24,387 bases of DNA from Christensenella sp. UBA1782. GTDB lineage: Bacteria > Bacillota > Clostridia > Christensenellales > DTU072. The notes beneath the pieces are model-generated. The model was not told the origin of the DNA, searched no databases, and saw only the letters and a program-made list of their open reading frames with translations. Made by a program: the position numbers and the translations under genes. Positions 1 through 8,800 of this stretch are shown one piece after another. The stretch is taken from assembly GCA_002315475.1 (NCBI GenBank), contig DCGI01000058.1, positions 32,077 to 56,463 on the forward strand, read 5' to 3'. Positions within the stretch are counted from its first letter, which is position 1. The number at the start of each line of letters is the position of its first letter.

Positions 1-17
1 TTCGGCATCGTCCCTTG

Positions 18-830
18 TTATTGCATGCCGTAGGTATCGATAATCCAGGTTATCGGATCGTTATCACAATCGGGAGCAATCACTTTGCATAGTTTTTTTG
101 CCCCCTCCGAGCCGTTCCCTACGCAAATGCCGAATGCTCCCATGCCGAGCATGGTACTGTCGTTATCGGAATCCCCCACGCAAATGATTTCTTCTTTACG
201 AATGCCGTATTTCTCGGCAAGTTTCATCACGCCTATGCCTTTATTGATGCCTTTCGGTACGATTTCGATAATGAACGGTTTGGACGTATTGATAAGGGCT
301 TCCTCGCCAAATACCGCAATCAGTTGCTCTTTTTCCTGCGGAATCCGGATGGTTTCGTTCATCAAGAGCAATTTCGGCGGGCAATATTTTTCTTGCAAAA
401 GGTATTCCGAAACGGGATACCCGAGTTCTCGGTAGGAGGCGTGTGCTATCTTTACGTACAATTCGGTAAATTTCGTTGCTTTTTCGGTCAACAAATAGTC
501 CCCGCGATAGGTTTGATAGTAGAGGCCGTTTTCCTCCGCATATTTTCCGATGCGAGCAGCCAAACGATAATCGAGGGTACAAGCTTCCAGCGTTTTTCCC
601 GTATCAATATCGGTAACCACCGCCCCTTGATAGGTAAGCACCTCACCGTGTAAATCCAAATCCCGACAAACGGGCAAAGCTCCCGTCGTCATTCTGCCCG
701 TAACGATGACGAATTTTCCACCCGCTTGTTCATAACGTTTTATGGCGTCCTTTAAGCCTTTTCCGTACTGTTGTTTTCGACCGATTAAGGTATCGTCCAA
801 ATCGGTACAAATCATTTTATATTTTAACAA
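18..830 (-). CDS. Cof-type HAD-superfamily hydrolase (sugar/nucleotide phosphatase-like)
   Basis: A 270-aa haloacid-dehalogenase phosphatase of the Cof/YidA type, expected to be a cytosolic Mg-dependent phosphatase acting on small phosphorylated metabolites. Motif I is DLDDT at residues 10-14, with D10 as nucleophile and D12 as general acid. Motif IV is GDSDND near residue 218. A C2-type cap lies between them, and the length is normal for the family. The start is TTG: GGAGG (835-839 on the plus strand as cctcc) sits 4 nt before it, whereas the internal ATG at 815 is about 19 nt from that site and would remove the usual residues before the DxD. The gene overlaps the end of uvrC by 7 nt, so it is probably translationally coupled to it. 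The specific substrate cannot be read from the sequence. Confidence 0.93.
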   Translation of the reverse strand: MLKYKMICTDLDDTLIGRKQQYGKGLKDAIKRYEQAGGKFVIVTGRMTTGALPVCRDLDLHGEVLTYQGAVVTDIDTGKTLEACTLDYRLAARIGKYAEENGLYYQTYRGDYLLTEKATKFTELYVKIAHASYRELGYPVSEYLLQEKYCPPKLLLMNETIRIPQEKEQLIAVFGEEALINTSKPFIIEIVPKGINKGIGVMKLAEKYGIRKEEIICVGDSDNDSTMLGMGAFGICVGNGSEGAKKLCKVIAPDCDNDPITWIIDTYGMQ

Positions 831-2641
831 TCTTCCTCCGCATCCTTGTACTTTTGAAAGAAGGCAAGGATATTTTCCGCATCTTTTTTCCCTATGTTTT
901 TAACCTGACAAAGTTCTTCCGCACTCGCCGACGCGATGGCTTCTATTTTCCGAAAATAAACGAGCAAATCCCTTGCTTTCGTCTTCCCGATGCCTTCGAT
1001 TTCGGTCAATTTACTCTCGGTCATTTGTTTGTTTCGTAATTGCCGATGGTACGTTACGGCAAAGCGATGGGCTTCGTCCCGTACCCGTACCAACAGTTTT
1101 AACGCAAGGCTGTCTCTCGGCAAAAGAATACTGTCTTCTTGGTGCGGAACGAACACTTCTTCTATGCGTTTGGCAAGACTTATGACGGTAAAATCTATTT
1201 TTTCATCCTGCATGGCTTGCAACACGTAGGAAAGCTGTCCTTTGCCGCCGTCGATGACAAGCAAATCGGGTTTTTGCGAAAAGCTCAAATCTTTTTGTAA
1301 TTTCCATTCTTCCATGCGTCTGGATAACGTTTCGTACATACAGGCGAAATCGTTATTGCCGACCACCGTTTTTATTTTGAAATGTCGATACATTTTACTC
1401 GCCTTGGCACCGTCGATAAAGACGACCATACTGGCGACTTTGTTCGTTCCCGAAATATGTGAAATATCGTAACACTCTATCCTTTTCGGCAAAGTAGGTA
1501 AACGTAACATTTCATAAAGCTGTTTTACGCCGCCCATCGTCAGTTCTTCGAATTTGTTATTATGTTCCAACTGTCGACTAAGATGCTCCGACGCATTGGT
1601 CAAGCCCATTTCGACGAGCTGTCTGCGGATACCGCCGCTCGGTACCACCACTTGGATTCTTTGTCCGCTTTTTTGGGAAAGGTAATCGCACAATTCTTCC
1701 CGAAACTCAATTTCATGGCTGACTAAAATTTCGGTACAGTTCAGCGGATTGTTTTCGTAATACTGCATGATGAAAGAAGTCAAGCCGTTATTGAGTTCGG
1801 TTTCTCGACAGGGAAAATTGATTCCGCCCAAATATTTACCGCTCCGAACCACGAAACAATTTACCACCGAATACATACCGTTTGTGGCGAAAGAGAATAC
1901 GTCAATGTCGTTTTTCTGCTTAAACGGTATGGTCTGTTTCCGTACCAAATTTTCCAAAGCCGTTAGTGTATCCCGATAAATTCTCGCTTGTTCAAACTCT
2001 TCTTTTTCGGCACAAGACAACATTTTTTCGGTTAACATATTCCGTACCTTTTCATCGTTCCCACCCAAAAACGAAAGAACGTCATCGATGATTTTTTTGT
2101 AATCTTCTTCGGTTATTCTTCCGGTACAAGGTGCCAAACACCGCCCGATGTGAAAGTTTAGACACTCCCTTTTTCCGAAGGACTTACAACTACGCAAAGG
2201 AAAAACGGTATGCAGAATGTCCAGTACTTCATGCACCGAAATACCCAACATATACGGGCCGAAATACTTGGCGCCGTCGGCTTTTAACTTATAGCAAATC
2301 TCGATTTTGGGAAACTTTTCTTTGACGTTTATACGTATATACGGGTAGGTTTTGTCATCCTTTAACAAAATATTATACGGAGGATTATACTGCTTAATAA
2401 GGTTATTTTCCAAAATAAGCGCTTCGTATTCGTTCGGGGTGATAATGATGCGAAAGTCAAAAATCTTTTCTACCAGCGCCATGGTTTTTTCGTTTTTGAC
2501 GCTGTTATGAAAATACTGTCTTACTCTGTTTTTCAGTATTTTGGCTTTGCCGACGTATAGCACGTTTTCGTACTCGTCCAACATAATATAAACACCGCTT
2601 TTTTCGGGTAAAACCTTTAATTTTTCCGTATACGGCTTCAT
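824..2641 (-). CDS. uvrC: Excinuclease ABC subunit C
   Basis: UvrC makes the dual incisions in nucleotide excision repair after damage recognition by UvrA and UvrB. The 605-aa protein has the full family layout. An N-terminal GIY-YIG nuclease (GVY at 16-18, YVG at 29-31, Arg39) makes the 3' cut. A UVR helical hairpin that binds UvrB lies near 205-235. The RNase H-like endonuclease, for the 5' cut, has acidic residues in CYDISHISG and LVIDGGKG. Tandem helix-hairpin-helix repeats sit at the C-terminus (IEGIGKTKA, VKNIGKKDA). The ATG lies 3 nt after the stop of the upstream hexosaminidase gene. The nearest SD (GAGGTG) is rather distant, which suggests coupling by reinitiation. Nothing is missing from the active sites. 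Confidence 0.98.
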   Translation of the reverse strand: MKPYTEKLKVLPEKSGVYIMLDEYENVLYVGKAKILKNRVRQYFHNSVKNEKTMALVEKIFDFRIIITPNEYEALILENNLIKQYNPPYNILLKDDKTYPYIRINVKEKFPKIEICYKLKADGAKYFGPYMLGISVHEVLDILHTVFPLRSCKSFGKRECLNFHIGRCLAPCTGRITEEDYKKIIDDVLSFLGGNDEKVRNMLTEKMLSCAEKEEFEQARIYRDTLTALENLVRKQTIPFKQKNDIDVFSFATNGMYSVVNCFVVRSGKYLGGINFPCRETELNNGLTSFIMQYYENNPLNCTEILVSHEIEFREELCDYLSQKSGQRIQVVVPSGGIRRQLVEMGLTNASEHLSRQLEHNNKFEELTMGGVKQLYEMLRLPTLPKRIECYDISHISGTNKVASMVVFIDGAKASKMYRHFKIKTVVGNNDFACMYETLSRRMEEWKLQKDLSFSQKPDLLVIDGGKGQLSYVLQAMQDEKIDFTVISLAKRIEEVFVPHQEDSILLPRDSLALKLLVRVRDEAHRFAVTYHRQLRNKQMTESKLTEIEGIGKTKARDLLVYFRKIEAIASASAEELCQVKNIGKKDAENILAFFQKYKDAEEDC

Positions 2642-2644
2642 GCT

Positions 2645-4153
2645 TTACAGATTCACCTCAACGTTCGGTTCCCGTAAAAATTTTCGACCGACTATCCACT
2701 TTTGACGGAGTCCCTTCCACCCGACCGGATTATACTTTTCGGGCGGACAGAAGTTTATTCCTTGCTCTTTCAGTTCTTCCAAAAAGGATGCAAGACGCTC
2801 GGTAAAGTCCTTATAATTCTTTCTCGACAAGGGTGTCCAACCGGCTTCGGCTACCGCCTGCAAACGCGGGTACAACTGAAAATCATATTTCTTTTTATCG
2901 TAAATGACTTCCGTCCAAAGGGGTGCTTCGATACCGAGTACGCCTTTTTGTTCGGGACTTGCGCCCATCGCTTCGGGGCCCAAACCGTATATTTTTTCCA
3001 AATTGGTGGCAATATAGGGATAGTCCAGATAACAAACTTTACAAGGCGAAACGATGGTTTCTCCCCCTTTCGAAAGCCACTGTAACGTTTCGTCTTTTCC
3101 CGTCCACCATTGCACGATAACGTTTTCTTCTATGTCGTTCGTACGCAAAATTTCGTTCCAACCGATGGTTCTTTTTCCTTTGGATGCAAGATACGCCACC
3201 GTTTCTCTCGTGAAATAACCTTGCAAATCCCCTTCTTTTTTGAGGTTCTTTTCTTGCATCAAAGCTTGACAGGCGGGGCAGGATTTCCATTTGGTGCGAG
3301 GTACTTCGTCCCCCCCGATATGGAAATACGGCGACGGAAACAAGTCGCAAATCTCATCGATAATATCGTGCGTAAACGCAAAAAAATCGGGATTGCCTAT
3401 GCAACCGACGGTGTCTTTGACACCCCACTTCGGACTGACTTCCAACGGTTTTTTTTCGCAGGAAAGTTCGGGAAACAAGGCGAGTGCCGACGTGAGATGC
3501 CCCGGCATATCGATTTCGGGAATAACGGTAATAAACCGCTCGGCGGCAAACGCAACGATTTCCCGTATGTCGTCTTGGGTGAAATAACAACCTCTGCCGT
3601 ATTCTTCCCCTTTCATCTTGCCCAGCCAATTCAAACTCTCGTCTTTACGGACGCATCCGACTTCGGCTAAGTGCGGATATTTCTTTATCTCCACACGCCA
3701 ACCTTGGTCGTCGGTAAGGTGCCAATGAAAGACGTTCAGTTTATAGTACGCCATTTGTTCAAGGGTTTCTTTAACGACTTCTTTATCAAAAAAATGCCGT
3801 GCCACGTCCAACATGATGCCACGATAGGAAAACCTCGGTTTGTCGAAAATCGTTCCGTACGGAACCCCCGTCTTCTTGTACTGTTGTAACGTTATGATAC
3901 CGTAAAACGCCCCTTGTTTCTCGGAAGCGTATACTTTGACGCCTTCTTCGTTTACTTCGATATTGTACCCCTGCGGCGGGATTTTTTCGTCTACGAGAAA
4001 AGCAACGTCGCCTTCCCCTTGCCGTAAATCCAGTCTTTTTTCTACGGTAGGAATCAACGAAGCGAAAGCTTTGTCCGTACTGAAAGTTTTTCCGCTTAGG
4101 AAATAGGTGCCGCCCATGGGCGTATTCTCGGCAGGTTTAGGAATGATTCTCAT
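2645..4153 (-). CDS. Beta-N-acetylhexosaminidase, glycoside hydrolase family 20
   Basis: A 502-aa GH20 enzyme, which hydrolyses terminal beta-linked GlcNAc or GalNAc from glycans, chitobiose or muropeptide fragments by substrate-assisted catalysis. A GH20b-type N-terminal domain (about 1-115) precedes a TIM barrel. The barrel carries HWHLTDDQGW (143-152), IPEIDMPGH (211-219) and the catalytic pair D282-E283 in HIGGDEVPR. No signal peptide is visible, so it probably acts in the cytosol on imported sugars. I chose the ATG at 4153 because AAGGAG lies 8 nt upstream and the protein then begins at the conserved start of the domain. An in-frame ATG at 4270 would run back through a hairpin into the upstream gene. 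uvrC follows 3 nt later. Confidence 0.95.
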   Translation of the reverse strand: MRIIPKPAENTPMGGTYFLSGKTFSTDKAFASLIPTVEKRLDLRQGEGDVAFLVDEKIPPQGYNIEVNEEGVKVYASEKQGAFYGIITLQQYKKTGVPYGTIFDKPRFSYRGIMLDVARHFFDKEVVKETLEQMAYYKLNVFHWHLTDDQGWRVEIKKYPHLAEVGCVRKDESLNWLGKMKGEEYGRGCYFTQDDIREIVAFAAERFITVIPEIDMPGHLTSALALFPELSCEKKPLEVSPKWGVKDTVGCIGNPDFFAFTHDIIDEICDLFPSPYFHIGGDEVPRTKWKSCPACQALMQEKNLKKEGDLQGYFTRETVAYLASKGKRTIGWNEILRTNDIEENVIVQWWTGKDETLQWLSKGGETIVSPCKVCYLDYPYIATNLEKIYGLGPEAMGASPEQKGVLGIEAPLWTEVIYDKKKYDFQLYPRLQAVAEAGWTPLSRKNYKDFTERLASFLEELKEQGINFCPPEKYNPVGWKGLRQKWIVGRKFLREPNVEVNL

Positions 4154-4172
4154 TTTTTTCTCCTTTTTGAAA

Positions 4173-4202
4173 GAAAGACTGCCGTATTGCGGGCAGTCTT
4201 TC
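4173..4202 (-). terminator. Hairpin between DUF898-like gene and hexosaminidase gene (weak terminator/attenuator)
   Basis: A perfect 11-bp stem (gaaagactgcc paired with ggcagtctttc) closes an 8-nt loop. On the minus strand it is followed by TTTC repeats rather than a clean U run. It sits downstream of the DUF898-like stop codon and just upstream of the hexosaminidase ribosome binding site. It may stop part of the transcription or protect an mRNA end. I see no obvious new promoter between this hairpin and the next gene, so some readthrough is likely. Confidence 0.6.
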
Positions 4203-4227
4203 GGAAATACTGTTTCAAACGTTCTTA

Positions 4228-4653
4228 TCAGCCGGCAACGGGCCCGAAAATAGTATTGGCGGTTTCCCATTGTTTATACCGATACGGCAACAAGCAAAGT
4301 GCGTAAATGCCGATGGTGATAATGGAGAAGAACCCCCATTTGATGATGTTCAAAAGCAATTCTCCCGCTTTCCCTTCGAATTGCATCGGTACACCGACAA
4401 CGTAGGTGTTTTTGCAAACCCAACGCTTATAGATGCAAATGGCATTCGGCAATCCCACGAAAGGAATCAACGAAAGCAAAATCAAGCCCAACCGCATCCA
4501 AAACATTTTTGCCGGACTCCCGACAAATTGCGACTGCAAGTTTCTCGAATGGATAGGTGCGTTTACCGCGCCCGTAGCTGCCATCGGATAACCGGTGGGG
4601 TTGGCGTTCGGATAAGTAGGAACAGGATAGTTATTAGGTTTCGTTTGATTCAT
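4228..4653 (-). CDS. Small DUF898-like membrane protein
   Basis: A 141-aa protein with a Pro/Asn/Tyr-rich, apparently disordered N-terminus (about 1-40) and then two hydrophobic segments near 52-72 and 103-122. The segment with KRWVCKNTYVVG, the phrase IITIGIYALC and a final KQWETANT resembles one unit of DUF898, a family of unknown function with repeated membrane modules. Only a single unit is present here. It has its own consensus promoter and an SD (GGAGG) 10 nt before the ATG. The hairpin 25 nt after its stop suggests that it is at least partly a monocistronic unit. Function is unknown; the family match comes from recalled motifs and is moderate. Confidence 0.8.
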   Translation of the reverse strand: MNQTKPNNYPVPTYPNANPTGYPMAATGAVNAPIHSRNLQSQFVGSPAKMFWMRLGLILLSLIPFVGLPNAICIYKRWVCKNTYVVGVPMQFEGKAGELLLNIIKWGFFSIITIGIYALCLLPYRYKQWETANTIFGPVAG

Positions 4654-4677
4654 AATTTTACAGCCTCCGCTTGTATT

Positions 4678-4706
4678 ATTTTACCATTACTTTTCTTTTT
4701 CGTCAA
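4678..4706 (-). promoter_or_regulatory. Sigma-A-type promoter for the DUF898-like gene
   Basis: Read on the minus strand, TTGACG (4701-4706) and TAAAAT (4678-4683) are separated by exactly 17 nt, close to the vegetative consensus. The expected transcript start is near 4671, giving a short leader with GGAGG before the ATG at 4653. The site lies in the 67-nt gap after the orphan 374-aa gene. Confidence 0.7.
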
Positions 4707-4720
4707 TACAATTATCCCAA

Positions 4721-5845
4721 TTAAAAACCACATTTCGAGCGAATTTCAAAAATATTCTCGTCGTGCAGATGAAAACGTACCGCTAATTGCTCAAAAGTGT
4801 AGTCGTATCTTTCGTGCAAGGCGATAAACAGTTCACAAAGCATGGTGTATCCTTCGTCAAAAATACCGAAAACGTTTCCCATGATATACCCGTATCCGTA
4901 ATGCTTGACACGATTGATTTCGGCGAGAACCTCAATACGGAGTTTCATCGTATCGGGAAGCTGCAACGAAGAAATCGCATCAAAATAGGTACATTCTCTA
5001 CGCATGATGAAATCGCAAAGGGTGGAAAGCATCACGTCGTATCTCTTATGGAGATAGAACATTTTTGCAATGGCTCCGTAAGGTCTACCCGTTCTTGCGG
5101 ACACTTCTCCGAGTACGAAATCCAATTTCTTTTCGGGGAAGCAAGCCACGTAACCCGTTTCGTTTTTGCGAATATCGGCAAGCACGCTTTTCAAGCTTTC
5201 GTGCCCTTTGTCCGAAGGCGTAGAAGAAAACGAGTTACCGTAGATGGCTTGTGCGAAATCGTCTTTGGAAACAATCCCTCCTTCCAAACGCAAAATAACG
5301 GCGGCGTCACATTCTCCGCGCATCAAATAGCGGAAGCTGTTATAAGGATACTCGTTATTGCCGGCGGCATAAGGAACCGTACCGTGTATGGTCTGCACGA
5401 CACCGAAAACTTCTTGCGACGTGGTGAGTTCTTTCACGTCAAAATCATCCCGAATGGGCGAACCTACGTTGCGCAATCCCTTATTGTAGCGGTCGGCGAA
5501 GTTCTTGACGGCATAACGCACGAAGGCTTCGCAACAGGGACGGTCGTACGCCTTCAATAAAAGACTGGCACCCCCTCTGTACACGCTGTACGCAATCAGC
5601 TTGGAAGCGTTTTGTTTTCCCTTTTCGGACATAATCTGCAAAATCTCGGTAAAGAGTTTTTTATTCCCTTTCTTCGAGAAAGCGTCATAGCCGTAAACGG
5701 TATAAAGGTGAACGGAAAAGTATTTTCCCTGTCCCTTACCGACGAGGAAGCACTCGCTTTTTCTTGTTACATAACTTTCGTACAATCCTCCCAGAATTGC
5801 TCTTTCAAACTCGCTGTAATCTTGCGGTTTTTTGTCTTTACCCAT
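4721..5845 (-). CDS. Uncharacterised 374-aa cytosolic protein
   Basis: I do not recognise this protein. It has no signal peptide or convincing membrane helix, begins with a Lys/Asp-rich stretch, and looks mixed alpha/beta and then mainly alpha-helical in the last 130 residues. Conserved-looking phrases include LKAYDRPCCEAFVRYAVK, a stretch with many Gly and Tyr near 320-330 (KHYGYGYIMGNVFG), and a C-terminal FEQLAVRFHLHDENIF. The last could be a short helix-turn-helix-like segment (weak). AAGGAG sits 9 nt before the ATG. It starts 35 nt after the giant lipoprotein gene without a terminator in between, so the two are probably cotranscribed. No catalytic signature is evident. Confidence 0.85.
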   Translation of the reverse strand: MGKDKKPQDYSEFERAILGGLYESYVTRKSECFLVGKGQGKYFSVHLYTVYGYDAFSKKGNKKLFTEILQIMSEKGKQNASKLIAYSVYRGGASLLLKAYDRPCCEAFVRYAVKNFADRYNKGLRNVGSPIRDDFDVKELTTSQEVFGVVQTIHGTVPYAAGNNEYPYNSFRYLMRGECDAAVILRLEGGIVSKDDFAQAIYGNSFSSTPSDKGHESLKSVLADIRKNETGYVACFPEKKLDFVLGEVSARTGRPYGAIAKMFYLHKRYDVMLSTLCDFIMRRECTYFDAISSLQLPDTMKLRIEVLAEINRVKHYGYGYIMGNVFGIFDEGYTMLCELFIALHERYDYTFEQLAVRFHLHDENIFEIRSKCGF

Positions 5846-5880
5846 AATTTTTTGCTCCTTTTTTTTACTTATTCTTATTA

Positions 5881-8800
5881 TTATTTAACAACCGTTACGG
5901 TATACAAATCGTCAAACGCCGTCGTGCCTTTTTCGAAGTGCCACTCGGTATCGTGGCTTGCTGTAAGCTCGCCTTCGGGAAGCATGGCGTCACCGTTATA
6001 AACGATGAATTCGGCATCGTCTGCGCTATATGCGATATTATACAGATTTTTCGAGTTTTCCGTCAAAACGTTCACTCCTTTTTGCAAACAATCGGTTACT
6101 TCCGCTTGGAAAAGCGTTTCGTCGTATTCTTCGGTAAAAATCCGTACCGTTTCGCCATAATAGATTTTGTTCACGCCGAACCAATCGGCAATCGTCCGCA
6201 TACAGGCGGCAAACGCCAAATCCATTTGTTCCGCCGTCTTTGCACCGTTTTCTTGATACCGGAAAGTCAGTTTTTGAATGGTTCCGTTCGTCAGTATCAC
6301 CATTCTTTCCGCACTCGGCAAGGTGGTGTTTACGGCATCGGCGGGTGCCGCATCGCAAAGTCCCGACAAAGCGGTATTGACAAAGCGGAACATATCCCCC
6401 TCAAAAGTAAACGACAAACGGATAACATCGGTTTTGCCGATAACCAGCGAGGACTGCGCAAAGGCAAGGAAGTCCGCTTTCGTCGAAACCTCACCGAACG
6501 GCTTATCGTCCCACAACGTTAATTTCGTCGCATAGGAGTTTATCGAGCTGAAAACGTTATAAATCGTTTCAAACAAAACGGCTCTCTGTGCGGCGGTATC
6601 GTTCCACGTTCCGGAAAGTTTCATCTGTAAATAATAGCTCTGTACGAAGTCCTGTACCGTGAATCGGTCTTGGGCATCGGTCGCAACGGCAAAGTTTGCG
6701 TAGAGTGTACGATAAAAATCGGACAGGGTATTTTGCTTGCCGGCAAAGTATATTTCTTTTTCGAAAGACGTCGTGCCGTCCTCGAAGAAATATAGGTTTT
6801 GAGCGGTTTCGGCATCGGTGGTCTTGACGGAATCTTCGGTAATCAACTCCAAACCTTTTCCGAAGTACACTTTTTCGGCACCGTATATCGTCATGTCGGA
6901 AAGTAATTCATAGGTGATACTTGCAAGTTCGTCCTTTCTCGTTTCCAACCAATTACTGTTAAAAACATAACGGAATTCCAAATAGTTCTTATTGGGACTC
7001 ACGACGGTAATCGTTTCGATAAAATCATACCTTTCTTTCATTTCGTTGACTTTCTTATCGAATTTTCCCGCCAAAACCCAGTCGGAATAGATTTCGTTAC
7101 CGTTCCCCAAATAGACGCGGAATAAGTAATCTTCGTCATTCTTGTCCAAAACATGCAGTTCTAAAGCTTTCTTTTGTTTAGCGGACACCTTACATTCCAC
7201 AGCCGATATGGTTAAAGTGTAGCTACTGTGTTCGAGCGTGCCTTGTACGGTGGTATATTTTCCGGTGTTCTCGTCATACGACAAAGCCAATTTGCCCGAA
7301 AGCAATTGCAGTTTTCCCTCTCTCGTTTTCATGGAGCCGTACTCTATCGAGTAGACGATATTCAGTTCTGCATCGCTCCTCAAAACCGAATGGTCGGAGT
7401 CGAGCGCAAAGGTATTGATACCCTTGACGATACGGGTAGAGATGGCACTCTTCATATCGGACTCTTTGACTTCGGTCGCAACAAACAAAACGGTATCCGT
7501 CGTGCCGAAACGAAGTCCGCTCTTGCCGACGTCGTCCTGCTCGCTAATCCAATGGAGTAATTCGTAATACACTTCGTTTAATTCTTCCTGCGTAAAGACC
7601 GCTTCTTGGAAGACTTCTACCATAAATTCAAAGTATTGCGTATTGGGACTGACCACCGAAATATTATTTACCCAAGTATACGTTTGCTTTAACGTATCGA
7701 CAAACGGCTTCAAGTTGGAACCGTTTTGCGCAAAGAAAATCACTTGATAGAGGTCGTCGTTATAGGGAGCGTCGTCCAATACCGATTCCGTCGTAACTCT
7801 CAGCAAGTAGTCCTTTTCGGAAGGCGCAACCACCGTCAGCGTCACGTTGGCGGGGATGATACCGTAGCTTTGCAGACAGTAATTAGCCGTTTCATAATAC
7901 TTTGTTCCCGTTGTTTCTCCGTTTACGGTAACCAACAAATAGTATTGGTTCGTTACTTTCTTACAGAGAGCGGCTTCGTCGGAAGGCAAATCATTATACT
8001 CTTCTTCGGTGAACATATACAAAATATCGCCGTCACCCGTAACCTTTTCGCAGGCGGATTTCTTAAGGATATAGTATTTTTTCATTTCGCATCGTACCTT
8101 GTCCTCGTCGGCAAGAGCATCGTACTGTTCTTGAGAAAGATGTTTATCGACGACTTCTTCGCATCTGCGCTTATCTTCTCTCGAAAGTGCCGCAAACTCG
8201 TCGGCGGTATAACGCATGACGATTTCGCCTTCTTCTTTGATGACGTAATCGGCATAATCAATATAATACGCCTCGTTACTTTCCACCAAAACATTCCGTT
8301 GTGCTTGCGTCAAAAGCTCCATTTCGACGTCGTTAAACTTGAATCCCGGCAAATCTTCGGGCAACGCTTCGTATTCGGGTTTGGTATACCTTTCCCAAAT
8401 ATTGCCCTTACTGTCCCGAACGACGTAAGCGGAGTAAACGGCGTAGAAAGAACCTTCCGGCGGATCGAAATAGTGTGCGGACACCACCAAACTCTTTTCC
8501 ACGTAATAGAGCAGAGCCAAATTCTTTTCATCGTCGTAGACCGTAATCGGATAGTAATTCTTCTTTCTGTTTTCCGAAACGTCTTGATACTCTTTATAGG
8601 TGATAAAGTCCTTTTGATTGACGTAGAACAGTTCCATTTCCGAGCTGTCGGGCAAGGGAAACTCCGAAATAACCTGTACCGCCGTAAAGCTTGCTTCTTT
8701 TACCGTACCGTAGAAAGAAATGGTATCGGAGAAGGTAAAGGAAACGTCCTGATAATCGTAAACTTTGATGACAAAGGAAGTCGACAACTCCTCATAATCC

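Noticed and set aside
4154..4270. Longer start (ATG at 4270) for the hexosaminidase
   Set aside because: It would add 39 residues translated through the hairpin and the end of the preceding gene, while a strong AAGGAG sits just before the ATG at 4153.
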